Part shown: positions 1 to 8,612 of the stretch, piece by piece
How positions within the stretch are numbered: the first letter of the stretch is position 1
How the letters are laid out: every line of letters begins with the position of its first letter
Assembly: GCA_016199985.1 (NCBI GenBank)
Contig: JACQFQ010000056.1
Span: 1-64,000 of the forward strand
DNA: 64,000 bases
Origin: Verrucomicrobiota bacterium
GTDB taxonomy: Bacteria; Verrucomicrobiota; Verrucomicrobiia; Limisphaerales; UBA11320
Direction: 5' to 3'
The notes under the pieces: model-generated
The model's database searches: none
The model's input: only the letters and a program-made list of their open reading frames with translations
Told to the model about the DNA's origin: nothing
Position numbers and translations under genes: made by a program

Positions 1-109
1 ACCTGCTGGTTTAGCGGTCCGACAGGTCGTATGGTGACCCAGTTTCCGTCCCTTCTGCAACCGTTGCTGCCTGAGTTTTTCAGGATCGCCATAACGAACC
101 TCATACCCT

Positions 110-351
110 CACGGATAGCACGGATAGCACGGATAACAAATGAACTTCAGAATCTCCCTTCCCTCATCCGCGCCATCCGCGTCATCCGCGGTTCATCCCT
201 CACGTTCGCCATGAATCAAACTCATCTCGTTCGCGCCACCCTCCAACATGCCTCCAACAGAAACCTTTGACCGCGGATAACGCGGATAACGCGGATAGGA
301 AATGAAAGACAGGATTCCCCGCTCCCCATCCGTGTCATCCGCTATCCGCGG
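110..351. repeat. Four arrays of a 9-bp repeat in alternating orientation
   Basis: Three near-perfect tandem copies of a 9-bp unit (cacggatag type) lie at 110-136. Three inverted copies (catccgcgc type) lie at 165-191, three direct copies (cgcggataa) at 272-298, and about three degenerate inverted copies at 327-351. The arrays therefore alternate direct, inverted, direct, inverted, and could fold into long imperfect hairpins (110-136 with 165-191, and 272-298 with 327-351). The repeated unit and phase are seen directly. I recall similar GCGGAT-rich intergenic repeats in other environmental bacteria, but no function is known to me. They create meaningless open frames with repeating Tyr-Pro-Arg residues on the minus strand. 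Confidence 0.75.
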
Positions 352-829
352 TTCATCTGTGCTGACTGGCCGGCGCAGCGGAATTGTGGTCAGCGCGAGC
401 AGGCTCAGCCAAGTCACGCGCCCCGGAAATCGATGCGTATCTCGAAGTCGCTTGCGCCTGAATCCTGCCATCGGCGCATCGAAACAGGTTTGTAATCCGT
501 CCAAAAGTCGGAAACCGCCCGTCAATACAGGCTGAAACTCACTTCTCGCTCAAGAACTACCCACTCCATTACACGAAGAGCATTTTTTTAACGGGCTGCA
601 TTCTCGTGATCATGCTGTTCAAGACGCGTCAGGAAGTTTCGGCCACAGCGCGAAAACTGACCACGGATTGAGTGGTTTTCCGAACCTTGGCGCGGAACAC
701 GGGGCTGGCGCCAGGCCAGTCAGGCTCCGACGACGCGACCTTGGAGAAAGAACAGACTCGATGAGATGAGCGGAGGTATTGCTGAGCATGCAGAAGAATC
801 ACCGCGAACCAATTCTGATCCGGGCCCTC
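352..829. other. Non-coding stretch upstream of the urea locus
   Basis: I see no convincing gene here. The short open frames have no recognisable family, no good ribosome binding site and repeat-derived or low-complexity translations. An A/T-rich patch near 583-592 (a run of seven T) interrupts otherwise mixed sequence. The stretch probably serves as the upstream regulatory region of the porin-urt-ure cluster. Confidence 0.5.
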
Positions 830-845
830 TGGCACAGGCTCTGCG
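830..845 (+). promoter_or_regulatory. Candidate sigma-54 (RpoN) promoter for the urea locus
   Basis: The sequence TGGCACAGGCTCTGCG matches the -24/-12 consensus TGGCAC-N5-TTGC with one change in the -12 core (C for the first T). The invariant GG and GC lie at the correct 10-bp spacing. A start site would fall near 857, about 100 bases before the porin start codon. Sigma-54 with an NtrC-type activator is the classical control of urea and ammonia-scavenging genes, so the context fits. No activator site was identified. A weak 6-bp inverted repeat lies in the presumed leader at 882-887 and 899-904. Confidence 0.5.
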
Positions 846-958
846 TGCGGCCTTCCGAACAAAGTCGGCGGGACCTCCACCTTCGGTAGAGGCTCACCAC
901 CGAAATCCGCATGCGACGCACCGCGCTCCTGTCGGTCGACGCTCATTCACTACACTGC

Positions 959-2245
959 ATGAAACGAACCCCTCCAGAAAAACGACTCAAGAGAAGACAT
1001 CGTCTTCGTTTGATTGGCGCCACGATGATGCTCAGCGCCGGCATGACGTCCGTGCTCGTCTCGGCTGAGGACACAGCACGACTCGAGCGAGTGGAGAAGG
1101 AAAACTCAGATCTCAAGAAGCGACTTGAGATGCTGGAGAACATGGCCAAGAAGGAGGGGATTCTCCCATCCGGAACGGCGGGCTCAAAAGCCGTCTCCGC
1201 GCTGTCGAGCATCAGCCTCAGCGGCTTCGTGACCAGTTCTTACTTTTACGACACGAGCGTTCCAAGAGATCGGGTCTCGAACGGCTATCTCTGGAACGGA
1301 AGCCACAACGCGTTTTCGATCAACAAAGTGAAGCTCACTCTCGCGAGCAAACCGGTCGAGCGCAGCGGCGACACGTGGGACGCCGGATTCCGCACCTCCC
1401 TGATGTTCGGCGAGGACGCGCAGTACGTGAACACAGGAGGGAAGGCGCAAGGTCTCGAGGCGTTGCGCGAGGCCTACGTTGAAGTGAATGTTCCGGTCGG
1501 CACCGGGTTGAACATCAAGGCAGGACAGCTGATTTCGCTCCTCAATTATGAGTCCGGAGACGGGGGCGCCGCCAACGCGAACTTCTCCCAAGGATATCAA
1601 TGGTTCTACACGGGAAACGGACCGTCCACTGGAGTTCAGTTTGGCTATAATCTCACCGACTGGCTGGACGCGAAAGTGCGGGTCCAAAACGGGCTTTATG
1701 CCGGACCCTTTGAAAACAACAACGGAAAAACCGTGATGGGGGCTCTCGGGATCAAGCCTGATGATAAGACCTGGATCAGCCTTATTGGATTTGGCGGTGA
1801 CGAGGCCTCCGCCTTTAATGTGATGGGGGCATCACTCCTCGCTGGAAGATCCTTTGGCTCCAAAATCACCACCGGCTTCGAATTTGACTATTTCAAGTTC
1901 GACAATCACTTCGGTGTCGCGGATGCCGAGCTCTGGTCGGTTGGGGGCTGGTTTGGATACGACTTCACCACGAAGTTCGGCGTGGCGCTTCGGGCGGAGC
2001 ATCTTAGTGATCCCGATGGCGGTGGGCTCAAAGGCATCGCGCTCGGGGGACGCGCCGGCAGCGCTCTGACATCAACCGATGCGCATGGCAGTCTCTCCAG
2101 CCTTGCTCTCACGCTAAACTTCAAGCCTCTCCCCAACGTGAAACTCCAACCGGAAGTGCGCTACGACACGACCACTTATCACGGCGCCTTTGATGGTCAG
2201 AACAAGCGTTTCCTGGTCGGCATGGGCGCGACCTACATGTTCTGA
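959..2245 (+). CDS. Outer-membrane beta-barrel porin of the urea locus
   Basis: A 428-residue protein that probably forms an outer-membrane channel. The N-terminus is basic (KRRHRLRL) and then hydrophobic, and ends in SVLVSA before acidic residues, which is a typical signal peptide. Residues about 36-66 form a short coiled coil (LERVEKENSDLKKRLEML) like those of trimeric porins. The rest is rich in alternating hydrophobic/polar strands and Gly-Asp turns. The chain ends in Phe, as outer-membrane proteins usually do. It resembles OmpL/BBP2-type putative porins. An upstream ATG at 911 is possible, but 959 gives the better signal peptide. It lies 60 bases before urtA on the same strand, so it likely admits urea or short amides. 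The substrate is inferred from context only. Confidence 0.75.
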   Translation: MKRTPPEKRLKRRHRLRLIGATMMLSAGMTSVLVSAEDTARLERVEKENSDLKKRLEMLENMAKKEGILPSGTAGSKAVSALSSISLSGFVTSSYFYDTSVPRDRVSNGYLWNGSHNAFSINKVKLTLASKPVERSGDTWDAGFRTSLMFGEDAQYVNTGGKAQGLEALREAYVEVNVPVGTGLNIKAGQLISLLNYESGDGGAANANFSQGYQWFYTGNGPSTGVQFGYNLTDWLDAKVRVQNGLYAGPFENNNGKTVMGALGIKPDDKTWISLIGFGGDEASAFNVMGASLLAGRSFGSKITTGFEFDYFKFDNHFGVADAELWSVGGWFGYDFTTKFGVALRAEHLSDPDGGGLKGIALGGRAGSALTSTDAHGSLSSLALTLNFKPLPNVKLQPEVRYDTTTYHGAFDGQNKRFLVGMGATYMF

Positions 2246-2305
2246 AATCTTTTCTCCAACAACTCCCTCCCCATTTATCCACTATCAACACGAATGCACA
2301 CGTTT

Positions 2306-3568
2306 ATGAAACCTAAGATCCATCTCTCTTTCCTCCTCGCCGCGGCAATCGGCTCCGCGGCCGCGTGGAGCGGCACGGCCGCCGAAACGGTCAAGGTAGG
2401 CATCCTTCACTCGCTGAGCGGAACGATGGCCATCAGCGAGACTTCGTTGAAGGACGTCCTGCTTTTCACCTTCAACGAGATTAACAAGTCAGGCGGCATC
2501 AAAGCGGGGGACAAGAATTACTTGATAGAGCCTGTCATCGTGGATCCCGCGTCGAACTGGCCGCTCTTTGCTGAAAAGGCGGAGCAGCTCTTGGCGAAGG
2601 ACAAAGTGTCCGTGGTGTTTGGATGCTGGACCTCGGTCAGCCGCAAATCTGTTCTTCCGGTGTTCGAGCGCCTCAACGGACTCCTCTTCTACCCAGTGCA
2701 GTACGAAGGCGAGGAGCTGTCCAAGAACATCTTCTACACTGCCGAAGCCGTGAATCAGCAGGCTATCCCCGCGGTGGACTACATGCTCGCCGAGGGCAAG
2801 AAGAAGTTCTACCTGCTGGGGTCTGACTACGTCTATCCCCGCACAACCAACAAGATCCTCAAACAGTACCTGAAATCCAAGGGGATCCCTGAGGAGGATA
2901 TCGAGGAGATATACACACCCTTCGGCCACACCGACTATCAGACGATTGTCGCCTCCATCAAGAAGTTCACATCGGGCGGCAAGGCCTGTGTGATCAGCAC
3001 GCTGAACGGAGACACGAATGTTCCGTTCTTCAAGGAATTCGCCAACGCGGGCTTGACCTCAGAAAACTGCCCCGTGGTTTCGTTCTCGATCTCAGAGGAC
3101 GAGTTCCGCGGTCTTCCAGCAAAAGATCTGGTGGGTCATCTCGGGTGCTGGACCTACTTCATGAGTCTCAAGACTTCGGAGAACTCAAAGTTCGTGAAGG
3201 ATTTTCAGACTTGGCTGAAAGATCCGAAGGTGACGGGAATTGACTACACTGTGTCAGGCGTTGACGGAAAGGGACGCGTCACGTGCAGCCCCATGAACCT
3301 GTCCCGGATGGGCGTTCACCTCTGGAAACAGGCGGTTGAGAAGGCGGGCAGCTTCGATGTCGACAAGGTGCGGGATGCCCTCATAGGCCAAAAGTTTAAG
3401 GGGCCTGCGGGTGAAGTCACGATGCAGGCGAATCACCACCTGGTGAACAATGTGTACATCGGCGAGACCCTCGCGACCGGCCAGTTCAAAATCATCAAAA
3501 CCTTTAACGGAGTGGGCGGCGAGCCCTTCAGCGAAAAATTCCTCGGAACCAAGTCTGCTAGCAATTGA
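2306..3568 (+). CDS. urtA: Urea ABC transporter, periplasmic urea-binding protein UrtA
   Basis: A 420-residue periplasmic substrate-binding protein of the UrtA family (branched-chain amino-acid binding-protein class). It captures urea for the UrtBC channel. After a signal peptide ending near [10 protein letters not shown], the mature protein starts [17 protein letters not shown], a hallmark of UrtA. Further hallmarks are [29 protein letters not shown] and [15 protein letters not shown]. An ATG at 2294 is also in frame, but the one at 2306 directly precedes the basic residues of the signal peptide. It is the first transporter gene of the locus and is followed by a strong hairpin before urtB, as expected for a binding protein needed in excess over the membrane parts. 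Confidence 0.95.
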   Translation: MKPKIHLSFLLAAAIGSAAAWSGTAAETVKVGILHSLSGTMAISETSLKDVLLFTFNEINKSGGIKAGDKNYLIEPVIVDPASNWPLFAEKAEQLLAKDKVSVVFGCWTSVSRKSVLPVFERLNGLLFYPVQYEGEELSKNIFYTAEAVNQQAIPAVDYMLAEGKKKFYLLGSDYVYPRTTNKILKQYLKSKGIPEEDIEEIYTPFGHTDYQTIVASIKKFTSGGKACVISTLNGDTNVPFFKEFANAGLTSENCPVVSFSISEDEFRGLPAKDLVGHLGCWTYFMSLKTSENSKFVKDFQTWLKDPKVTGIDYTVSGVDGKGRVTCSPMNLSRMGVHLWKQAVEKAGSFDVDKVRDALIGQKFKGPAGEVTMQANHHLVNNVYIGETLATGQFKIIKTFNGVGGEPFSEKFLGTKSASN

Positions 3569-3583
3569 TTCGAAGCACGCAAT

Positions 3584-3631
3584 ACGGGGCATGGAGCCAC
3601 AGGCTCCCGCGCTGTAAGCTCCATGCCCCGT
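3584..3631 (+). terminator. Perfect 14-bp hairpin between urtA and urtB
   Basis: The arms acggggcatggagc (3584-3597) and gctccatgccccgt (3618-3631) are perfect reverse complements around a 20-base loop. Only a short T stretch (ttt) overlaps and follows the 3-prime arm. The hairpin sits 15 bases after the urtA stop and ends about 14 bases before the urtB start. It is likely a partial terminator or a 3-prime mRNA stabiliser that makes UrtA more abundant than the permease. It could also hide the urtB ribosome binding region. Confidence 0.65.
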
Positions 3632-3644
3632 TTAATCGCCTGTG

Positions 3645-5339
3645 ATGAAACTCATCTCCGCGGTCATTCGCCTGTTTTGGATGCCGATCACCCTAGTGGC
3701 GGGCCAGCTGTTCAGCGGCGCCGCGGTGACCACGGGTCCGTCGGCTCGCAGCCTGCTCACACAGGCCGTTCTCGCCGACGGTGTCGTGGAGAAGGAGAGA
3801 TTGCTCAAAGAGCTTGTTGGTTATGAGGACGAGATCGTGGAGCAAGTGCTCGGCGCTTGGCGCGGAGGCGCCGTTTTCCTTTACGAAACCAATCAAAGCA
3901 GGATCCCTTTCCTCCTCGATACCCAGAGCGATACGAATGGGAACGCCAAAGGGATCCGGATTGAGGACGGGAGATTCATCGAACTCACGGCTGGCAGTCC
4001 TGCTTGGTTCACGCCTTCAGAGCTCACGCCCGCTGATGCGGACTCGAGTCTCAGAAAGGCGATAAAAACCACGTTGGACCTTTACTCCCTGGGTCATGCG
4101 AACCCGAAATTGAAACTCGCGGCCATTGTGAAGTTGGGTCAGGAGCAGAACGCAAACTATCTCCCCCATTTTCAGAAACGCCTGCAAATCGAAACCACTC
4201 CCGAATCAAGGCGCGCTCTCTTGGAGGCAATCGCCCTGACGCGGACCATTGACAGCGACATGAAAACACGTGTCGCGGCCATCATGGATCTTGGCGCGCT
4301 GCGATCCTTGAACTCCATCAGTCTGCTCAGGACCATGGATGATTCCGCGCGCAAGGATCCCGGCCGGTTCGACCCGGAAACCACGCGCGCGCTTCACCAC
4401 ACGCGACTCACCATCGAGAACTACATGTGGTGGGGAAATCTGTGGGGCACTCTGTTTCGTGGCCTCAGTCTTTCTGCTGTCCTGCTGGTCGCCGCTCTCG
4501 GGCTGGCCATCACCTTCGGTCTCATGGGGATCATCAACATGGCTCACGGGGAGTTCATGATGATTGGCGCCTACACGACCTACGTCACACAGGGTTGCTT
4601 TGACAAGTGGTTCGGAGGGACCGCCCTGGGCCTCAACACCTACTTTCCGGTCGCGATCGTTGCCTCCTTCGTTGTCGCCGCTCTGGCGGGACTGTTGATG
4701 GAGCGGGGTATCATTCAGTTTCTGTACCGTCGCCCGTTGGAGTCTCTCTTGGCAACCTGGGGCGTCAGCCTCCTGCTTCAGCAGGTTTTCCGACACACCT
4801 TCGGCGCCGCGAACGTTCAGGTGAGCTCCCCGTCCTGGCTCAGCGGAAGCTGGGTGTTGAGCGATGTTCCTCTCGCTTACAATCGGCTGTTTGTCGTTCT
4901 GTTTGCGGCGAGCACCGTGCTGGGCGTCTACCTGCTGCTCACTCGAACCTCGTTGGGGTTGCTGATTCGCGCCGTCATGCAAAACCGAGCGATGGCTTCC
5001 TGCCTGGGGGTGAAGACATCTCACGTCAACATGATGACATTTGCTTTGGGAAGTGGTCTCGCTGGCACCGCTGGCGCGTGCCTTTCCCAGATCGGTAATG
5101 TAGGGCCGAGCCTCGGTCAAAGTTACATCGTCGACTGTTTCATGGTCGTTGTTCTGGGAGGCATCGGCAATACGCTTGGAACCGTCTCCGCCTCGTTAGG
5201 GGTCGGGGTGACCGATCAAATTCTCCAGCCTTGGCTGGGGGCCGTGATGGGTAAGATCACCGTGCTGGCCGCCATTATCCTGTTCCTCCAATGGCGGCCA
5301 GCCGGGCTCTTTGCCACTCGATCGCGCAGCCTGGATTGA
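3645..5339 (+). CDS. urtB: Urea ABC transporter permease UrtB (long form)
   Basis: A 564-residue inner-membrane permease of the LivH type, one half of the urea channel. Residues 1-25 form a signal/anchor. About 230 residues of periplasmic-type sequence follow, containing a heat-repeat-like helical part (LGQEQNANYLPHFQKRL). The permease domain starts near residue 265 and includes GLAITFGLMGIINMAHGEFMM, the signature of LivH/UrtB permeases. The N-terminal extension is known for many UrtB proteins and is not a fusion artefact. A GTG at 3642 immediately precedes the ATG chosen here. No clear Shine-Dalgarno is visible because the upstream hairpin ends 14 bases away. It is followed closely by urtC. 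Confidence 0.93.
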   Translation: MKLISAVIRLFWMPITLVAGQLFSGAAVTTGPSARSLLTQAVLADGVVEKERLLKELVGYEDEIVEQVLGAWRGGAVFLYETNQSRIPFLLDTQSDTNGNAKGIRIEDGRFIELTAGSPAWFTPSELTPADADSSLRKAIKTTLDLYSLGHANPKLKLAAIVKLGQEQNANYLPHFQKRLQIETTPESRRALLEAIALTRTIDSDMKTRVAAIMDLGALRSLNSISLLRTMDDSARKDPGRFDPETTRALHHTRLTIENYMWWGNLWGTLFRGLSLSAVLLVAALGLAITFGLMGIINMAHGEFMMIGAYTTYVTQGCFDKWFGGTALGLNTYFPVAIVASFVVAALAGLLMERGIIQFLYRRPLESLLATWGVSLLLQQVFRHTFGAANVQVSSPSWLSGSWVLSDVPLAYNRLFVVLFAASTVLGVYLLLTRTSLGLLIRAVMQNRAMASCLGVKTSHVNMMTFALGSGLAGTAGACLSQIGNVGPSLGQSYIVDCFMVVVLGGIGNTLGTVSASLGVGVTDQILQPWLGAVMGKITVLAAIILFLQWRPAGLFATRSRSLD

Positions 5340-5377
5340 ATCCGCATGTTTTTCGCTCTCAGCCAAGGCTCGCGACC

Positions 5378-6970
5378 ATGACTCCAAGCTCTCTTGCCAA
5401 ACGACTCGGAGTTGTCCCTGGCACCGCCATGTCTCGAGTGGAGAACTGGGCTGTGGTGGCGGCCGCGGTGATCGGGCTGGTTGTTATCCCCTGTCTCAAT
5501 GCGTTTCTCCCTCCCACGCATTGGCTGCACATCAGCACGTTCTCTCTTTCTCTCTACGGAAAGTATCTGTGCTACGCGGTGCTCGCCATCGCGGTCAATC
5601 TTCTTTGGGGATACACGGGACTTCTCAGCCTGGGACAATGCCTCTTCTTCTCTCTCGGTGGTTACTGTCTGGGCATGTATCTCATGATGAACATTTCCTT
5701 CCTCGGGCAGTACCACGAATCGATTCCGGACTTCATGGTGTTCCTTGAGTTTCCAGCGCGTTACCCGCAGACAGGAGGACTCCCCCCCCATTGGGCGCCC
5801 TTCCAACATCTCTGGTTCGCGGTCCTGATGACGGTTCTGGCGCCAGGCTGTGTGGCCTACCTCTTCGGTTTTCTCGCGTTTCGCTCAAGAATTCGTGGCG
5901 TCTACTTTTCGCTGTTGAGCCAGGCCTTGACCTACGCCGCGTGCCTTCTCTTCTTCCGCAACGACTTCACTTTCGGAGGCAACAACGGACTCACGGACTT
6001 CAAGTTCATGCTGGGTCGGCCGTCGCTTGAGGCGGAGGAGATCCATCACCCTTCTGAGTTCATCCAAAAGCTCGCGTCAGGCCAGGACCGGATCTCCGAG
6101 TTCCTTTGGAAGCGGATCCCTCCCGCCCACCAAGGGCGATTGATGGAGTCAACGGGAGCGAAGGAGAACCCGTCCACTGTCGCTCTGTTAGTGACGGATT
6201 TGAATAAAACCCTGGCCACGCAAACTCTATACGAGGCCCAACGGTTCTCGGGTGTCCGCCTTTCCGCGTCCTCACAGGCGCTGGAATCCCAACACCCCAA
6301 GGATGCGGCGCTCATGCAGCTCAATCGTCAGCTTCTGGAGGAAGCGTTTCCGCGGCATGTCGCGCACAAGCCATCGTTGGGATACGTCGTCAATGCCCCA
6401 TCGACGCGCCGTTCTCTCTATCTCTGCTCGGTGCTTCTGATCTTGGGCGCCTACCTGTTCTGCCGGTGGCTGACTTCCACCAAATTCGGGTTGATCCAGC
6501 GTGCCGTTCGGGATCTGGAAAACCGCGTCATGTTCTCGGGATACCCCGTGGCCCAGTTCAAACTGTTCGTCTTTGTCGCCGCTGCTGTGATCTCCGCGTT
6601 GGGCGGGGCTTTGTTTGTTCCTCAGGTGGGGATCATCAACCCGAGCGAGATGGCGCCTGAGAAATCGCTCGAGGCCGTTGTCTGGTGCGCGGTTGGAGGA
6701 CGAGGTCACATGCTGGGTCCGATCCTGGGCGCCGTGGGATGCAACGCGCTGAAAAGTTACGCAACACATGCGTTTGCCGAACAGTGGCCGTATGTCCTCG
6801 GAATCTTGTTCATCGTGGTAACCCTGTTCATGCCTCAGGGACTGATCGGGCTTCCCGCACAGGTCCGTGCCCTTTGGCGGCGTCAACCCCAGGTCGTTCC
6901 AGCTCCGCAAGAGGAGTCAATAGAGCCGCCTGCTCCGGCTCCCTCCTCCGGGGAGGTTCCTGCCCCATGA
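5378..6970 (+). CDS. urtC: Urea ABC transporter permease UrtC with a large internal insertion
   Basis: A 530-residue LivM-type permease, the second half of the urea channel. Family marks are LCYAVLAIAVNLLWGYTGLLSLGQ, split here by a transmembrane segment, GGNNGLTDFK near residues 200-209, and the C-terminal GALFVPQVGIINPSEM and AVGGRGHMLGPILGAV. In UrtC proteins I know, the segment after GGNNGLTDFK returns to the membrane within about 20 residues. Here about 120 hydrophilic residues (roughly 218-340, bases 6029-6400) intervene before SLYLCSVLLILGAYLFCRW. The frame stays open and the codon usage looks normal, so this is an insertion and not a frameshift. Start at 5378 was chosen because the open frame upstream overlaps urtB. 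It ends with a Pro/Ala-rich tail. Confidence 0.92.
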   Translation: MTPSSLAKRLGVVPGTAMSRVENWAVVAAAVIGLVVIPCLNAFLPPTHWLHISTFSLSLYGKYLCYAVLAIAVNLLWGYTGLLSLGQCLFFSLGGYCLGMYLMMNISFLGQYHESIPDFMVFLEFPARYPQTGGLPPHWAPFQHLWFAVLMTVLAPGCVAYLFGFLAFRSRIRGVYFSLLSQALTYAACLLFFRNDFTFGGNNGLTDFKFMLGRPSLEAEEIHHPSEFIQKLASGQDRISEFLWKRIPPAHQGRLMESTGAKENPSTVALLVTDLNKTLATQTLYEAQRFSGVRLSASSQALESQHPKDAALMQLNRQLLEEAFPRHVAHKPSLGYVVNAPSTRRSLYLCSVLLILGAYLFCRWLTSTKFGLIQRAVRDLENRVMFSGYPVAQFKLFVFVAAAVISALGGALFVPQVGIINPSEMAPEKSLEAVVWCAVGGRGHMLGPILGAVGCNALKSYATHAFAEQWPYVLGILFIVVTLFMPQGLIGLPAQVRALWRRQPQVVPAPQEESIEPPAPAPSSGEVPAP

Positions 6971-7003
6971 AAATCCCATGCGGAGCCGGACCATGACACA
7001 ATC

Positions 7004-7768
7004 ATGACCCAACGACCCTTCATTCTGTCGTTGGAAGGCGTCAACAAGTCATTCGATGGCTTCAAGGTCATCAATGACTTGAATCTCTACATGGACGAGG
7101 GCGAGCTCCGGGTCATCATTGGGCCGAATGGCGCGGGGAAGAGCACCATGTTGGACCTGATCACCGGACGAACGCGTCCTGATCGCGGAACAATCGAGTT
7201 CGATGGGAAATGGGATCTCACTCGAATGACAGAGTGCGGGATAAATCAGCTGGGCATCGGCAGGAAGTTTCAAACGCCTTCCGTGTATGTCGATCACACC
7301 GTGATCGAGAACATCTTCCTGTCCTTGGAAGGCAGCCGCGGGGTGTGGCACTCGCTCTTCTGTCGTCGTACGCCTCAACAAGAGGATCGGATCCATGAGG
7401 TGCTCCGGACGGTTGAGCTCGATGGAAAAGGAGACTGGAAAGCCGGGCGCCTCTCTCACGGACAAAAGCAGTGGTTGGAGATTGGCATGCTCTTGGCCCA
7501 AAATCCAAAGGTTCTGCTCGTGGATGAGCCTGCGGCGGGGCTGACGGATGAGGAGACACGCAGGACGGGCGATCTGCTGATGAGCCTCGCTGGGAAGCAC
7601 ACCATCGTTGTGATCGAACATGACATGGTGTTCGTGCGACAGATTGCGCGGAAGGTCACCGTTCTCCATCAAGGATCTGTCTTGTGTGAGGGCACCGTTG
7701 ACGAAGTGCAGGAAAACCAACGTGTGATCGAGGTATACTTGGGCCGAAAAAAGCGCGAAGCCTCGTGA
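7004..7768 (+). CDS. urtD: Urea ABC transporter ATP-binding subunit UrtD
   Basis: A 254-residue LivG-type ATPase that powers urea import together with UrtE. Visible motifs are Walker A (GPNGAGKST, about residues 41-49), signature LSHGQKQWLEIGM, Walker B VLLVDEPAAGLTDEE and the switch histidine in VVIEHDMVFVRQ. The variant signature LSHGQ, with His for the usual Gly, is typical of UrtD. Length is that of the family. It lies 33 bases after urtC and 85 bases before urtE on the same strand. Confidence 0.95.
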   Translation: MTQRPFILSLEGVNKSFDGFKVINDLNLYMDEGELRVIIGPNGAGKSTMLDLITGRTRPDRGTIEFDGKWDLTRMTECGINQLGIGRKFQTPSVYVDHTVIENIFLSLEGSRGVWHSLFCRRTPQQEDRIHEVLRTVELDGKGDWKAGRLSHGQKQWLEIGMLLAQNPKVLLVDEPAAGLTDEETRRTGDLLMSLAGKHTIVVIEHDMVFVRQIARKVTVLHQGSVLCEGTVDEVQENQRVIEVYLGRKKREAS

Positions 7769-7853
7769 AATCCAAGGACACAACCGCATCGGAATCCTCG
7801 CCAGCCTTCGTATCCCCTCTGTCCATACCCCGGATTTTCAACCCCTCCTCAGA

Positions 7854-8612
7854 ATGCTGACATTGTCCAACCTCACGGCGAGCTATGATGGATCACGGAT
7901 CCTCAGGGGCGTGAACCTAACGGTTGAGAGGGGGAAGATCGTGTGCCTTATGGGCCGTAATGGAGTGGGCAAGTCGACCACACTGCGGTGCATCACGGGG
8001 CTTCTGAGTCCGGATTCAGGATCGGTGACATTGGATCAACTGGACCTCACGCATCTGCGTCCCGACGAGCGAGCCCGAGCCGGTTTGGGGTATGTGCCCC
8101 AAGGCCGCGAGATTTTCCCGAACCTGACCGTGCAGGAGAACCTTCAGCTCGGCGCCGTTGCCCAGGGCGCAAAACTGAAAGGCGAAATGGAGCGGGTCTT
8201 TGAACTGTTCCCGGTATTGAAGGAGATGGGCCGACGCAAGGGCGGCGTGCTCAGCGGCGGTCAGCAGCAGCAGCTCGCCATCGGACGAACCTTGGTGACG
8301 CATCCCAAGGTTTTGCTGCTGGATGAACCCACCGAAGGCATCCAACCCAACATCATTGACCAGATCGGTGATACGATCAAACGACTGCGCGCGCACGGGC
8401 TGGAAACCGATACCTCCGCTCGGGAGATCGGGAACGCGATCAAGGCCATTCGCGCTGAAGGAAAGATCGGAATTCTTCTGGTCGAGCAATATGTCGATTT
8501 CTGCCTCGAGGTCGGCGACAGCTTTCATATCATGGACCGAGGCGCCATCGTGGCCGGTGGGCCTCTCTCTGAATTGAGTGGTGATTTAGTGAAAGAGCAT
8601 TTGGCCGTATGA
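7854..8612 (+). CDS. urtE: Urea ABC transporter ATP-binding subunit UrtE with a 21-residue internal duplication
   Basis: A 252-residue LivF-type ATPase, partner of UrtD. Motifs: Walker A GRNGVGKST, signature LSGGQQQQLAIGR, Walker B VLLLDEPTEGIQPNII, and the switch segment LLVEQYVDF. The family is usually about 230 residues. The excess lies between Walker B and the switch region, where IGDTIKRLRAHG (bases 8364-8399) is echoed 63 bases later by IGNAIKAIRAEG (8427-8462). This suggests an in-frame duplication. The stop codon overlaps the ureD start in an ATGA, which couples transporter and urease translation. Confidence 0.94.
   Translation: MLTLSNLTASYDGSRILRGVNLTVERGKIVCLMGRNGVGKSTTLRCITGLLSPDSGSVTLDQLDLTHLRPDERARAGLGYVPQGREIFPNLTVQENLQLGAVAQGAKLKGEMERVFELFPVLKEMGRRKGGVLSGGQQQQLAIGRTLVTHPKVLLLDEPTEGIQPNIIDQIGDTIKRLRAHGLETDTSAREIGNAIKAIRAEGKIGILLVEQYVDFCLEVGDSFHIMDRGAIVAGGPLSELSGDLVKEHLAV

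Noticed and set aside
110-351. Repeat arrays as a CRISPR
   Set aside because: Units are 9 bp, tandem without spacers, and alternate in direction; no cas genes are present.
193-525. Minus-strand open frame of 110 codons near the start
   Set aside because: Its Tyr-Pro-Arg repeats come from the 9-bp repeat arrays; no ribosome binding site or homology is seen.
3645-4440. N-terminal extension of UrtB as a gene fusion
   Set aside because: A long periplasmic N-terminal part is known for many UrtB proteins, so it is not an anomaly.
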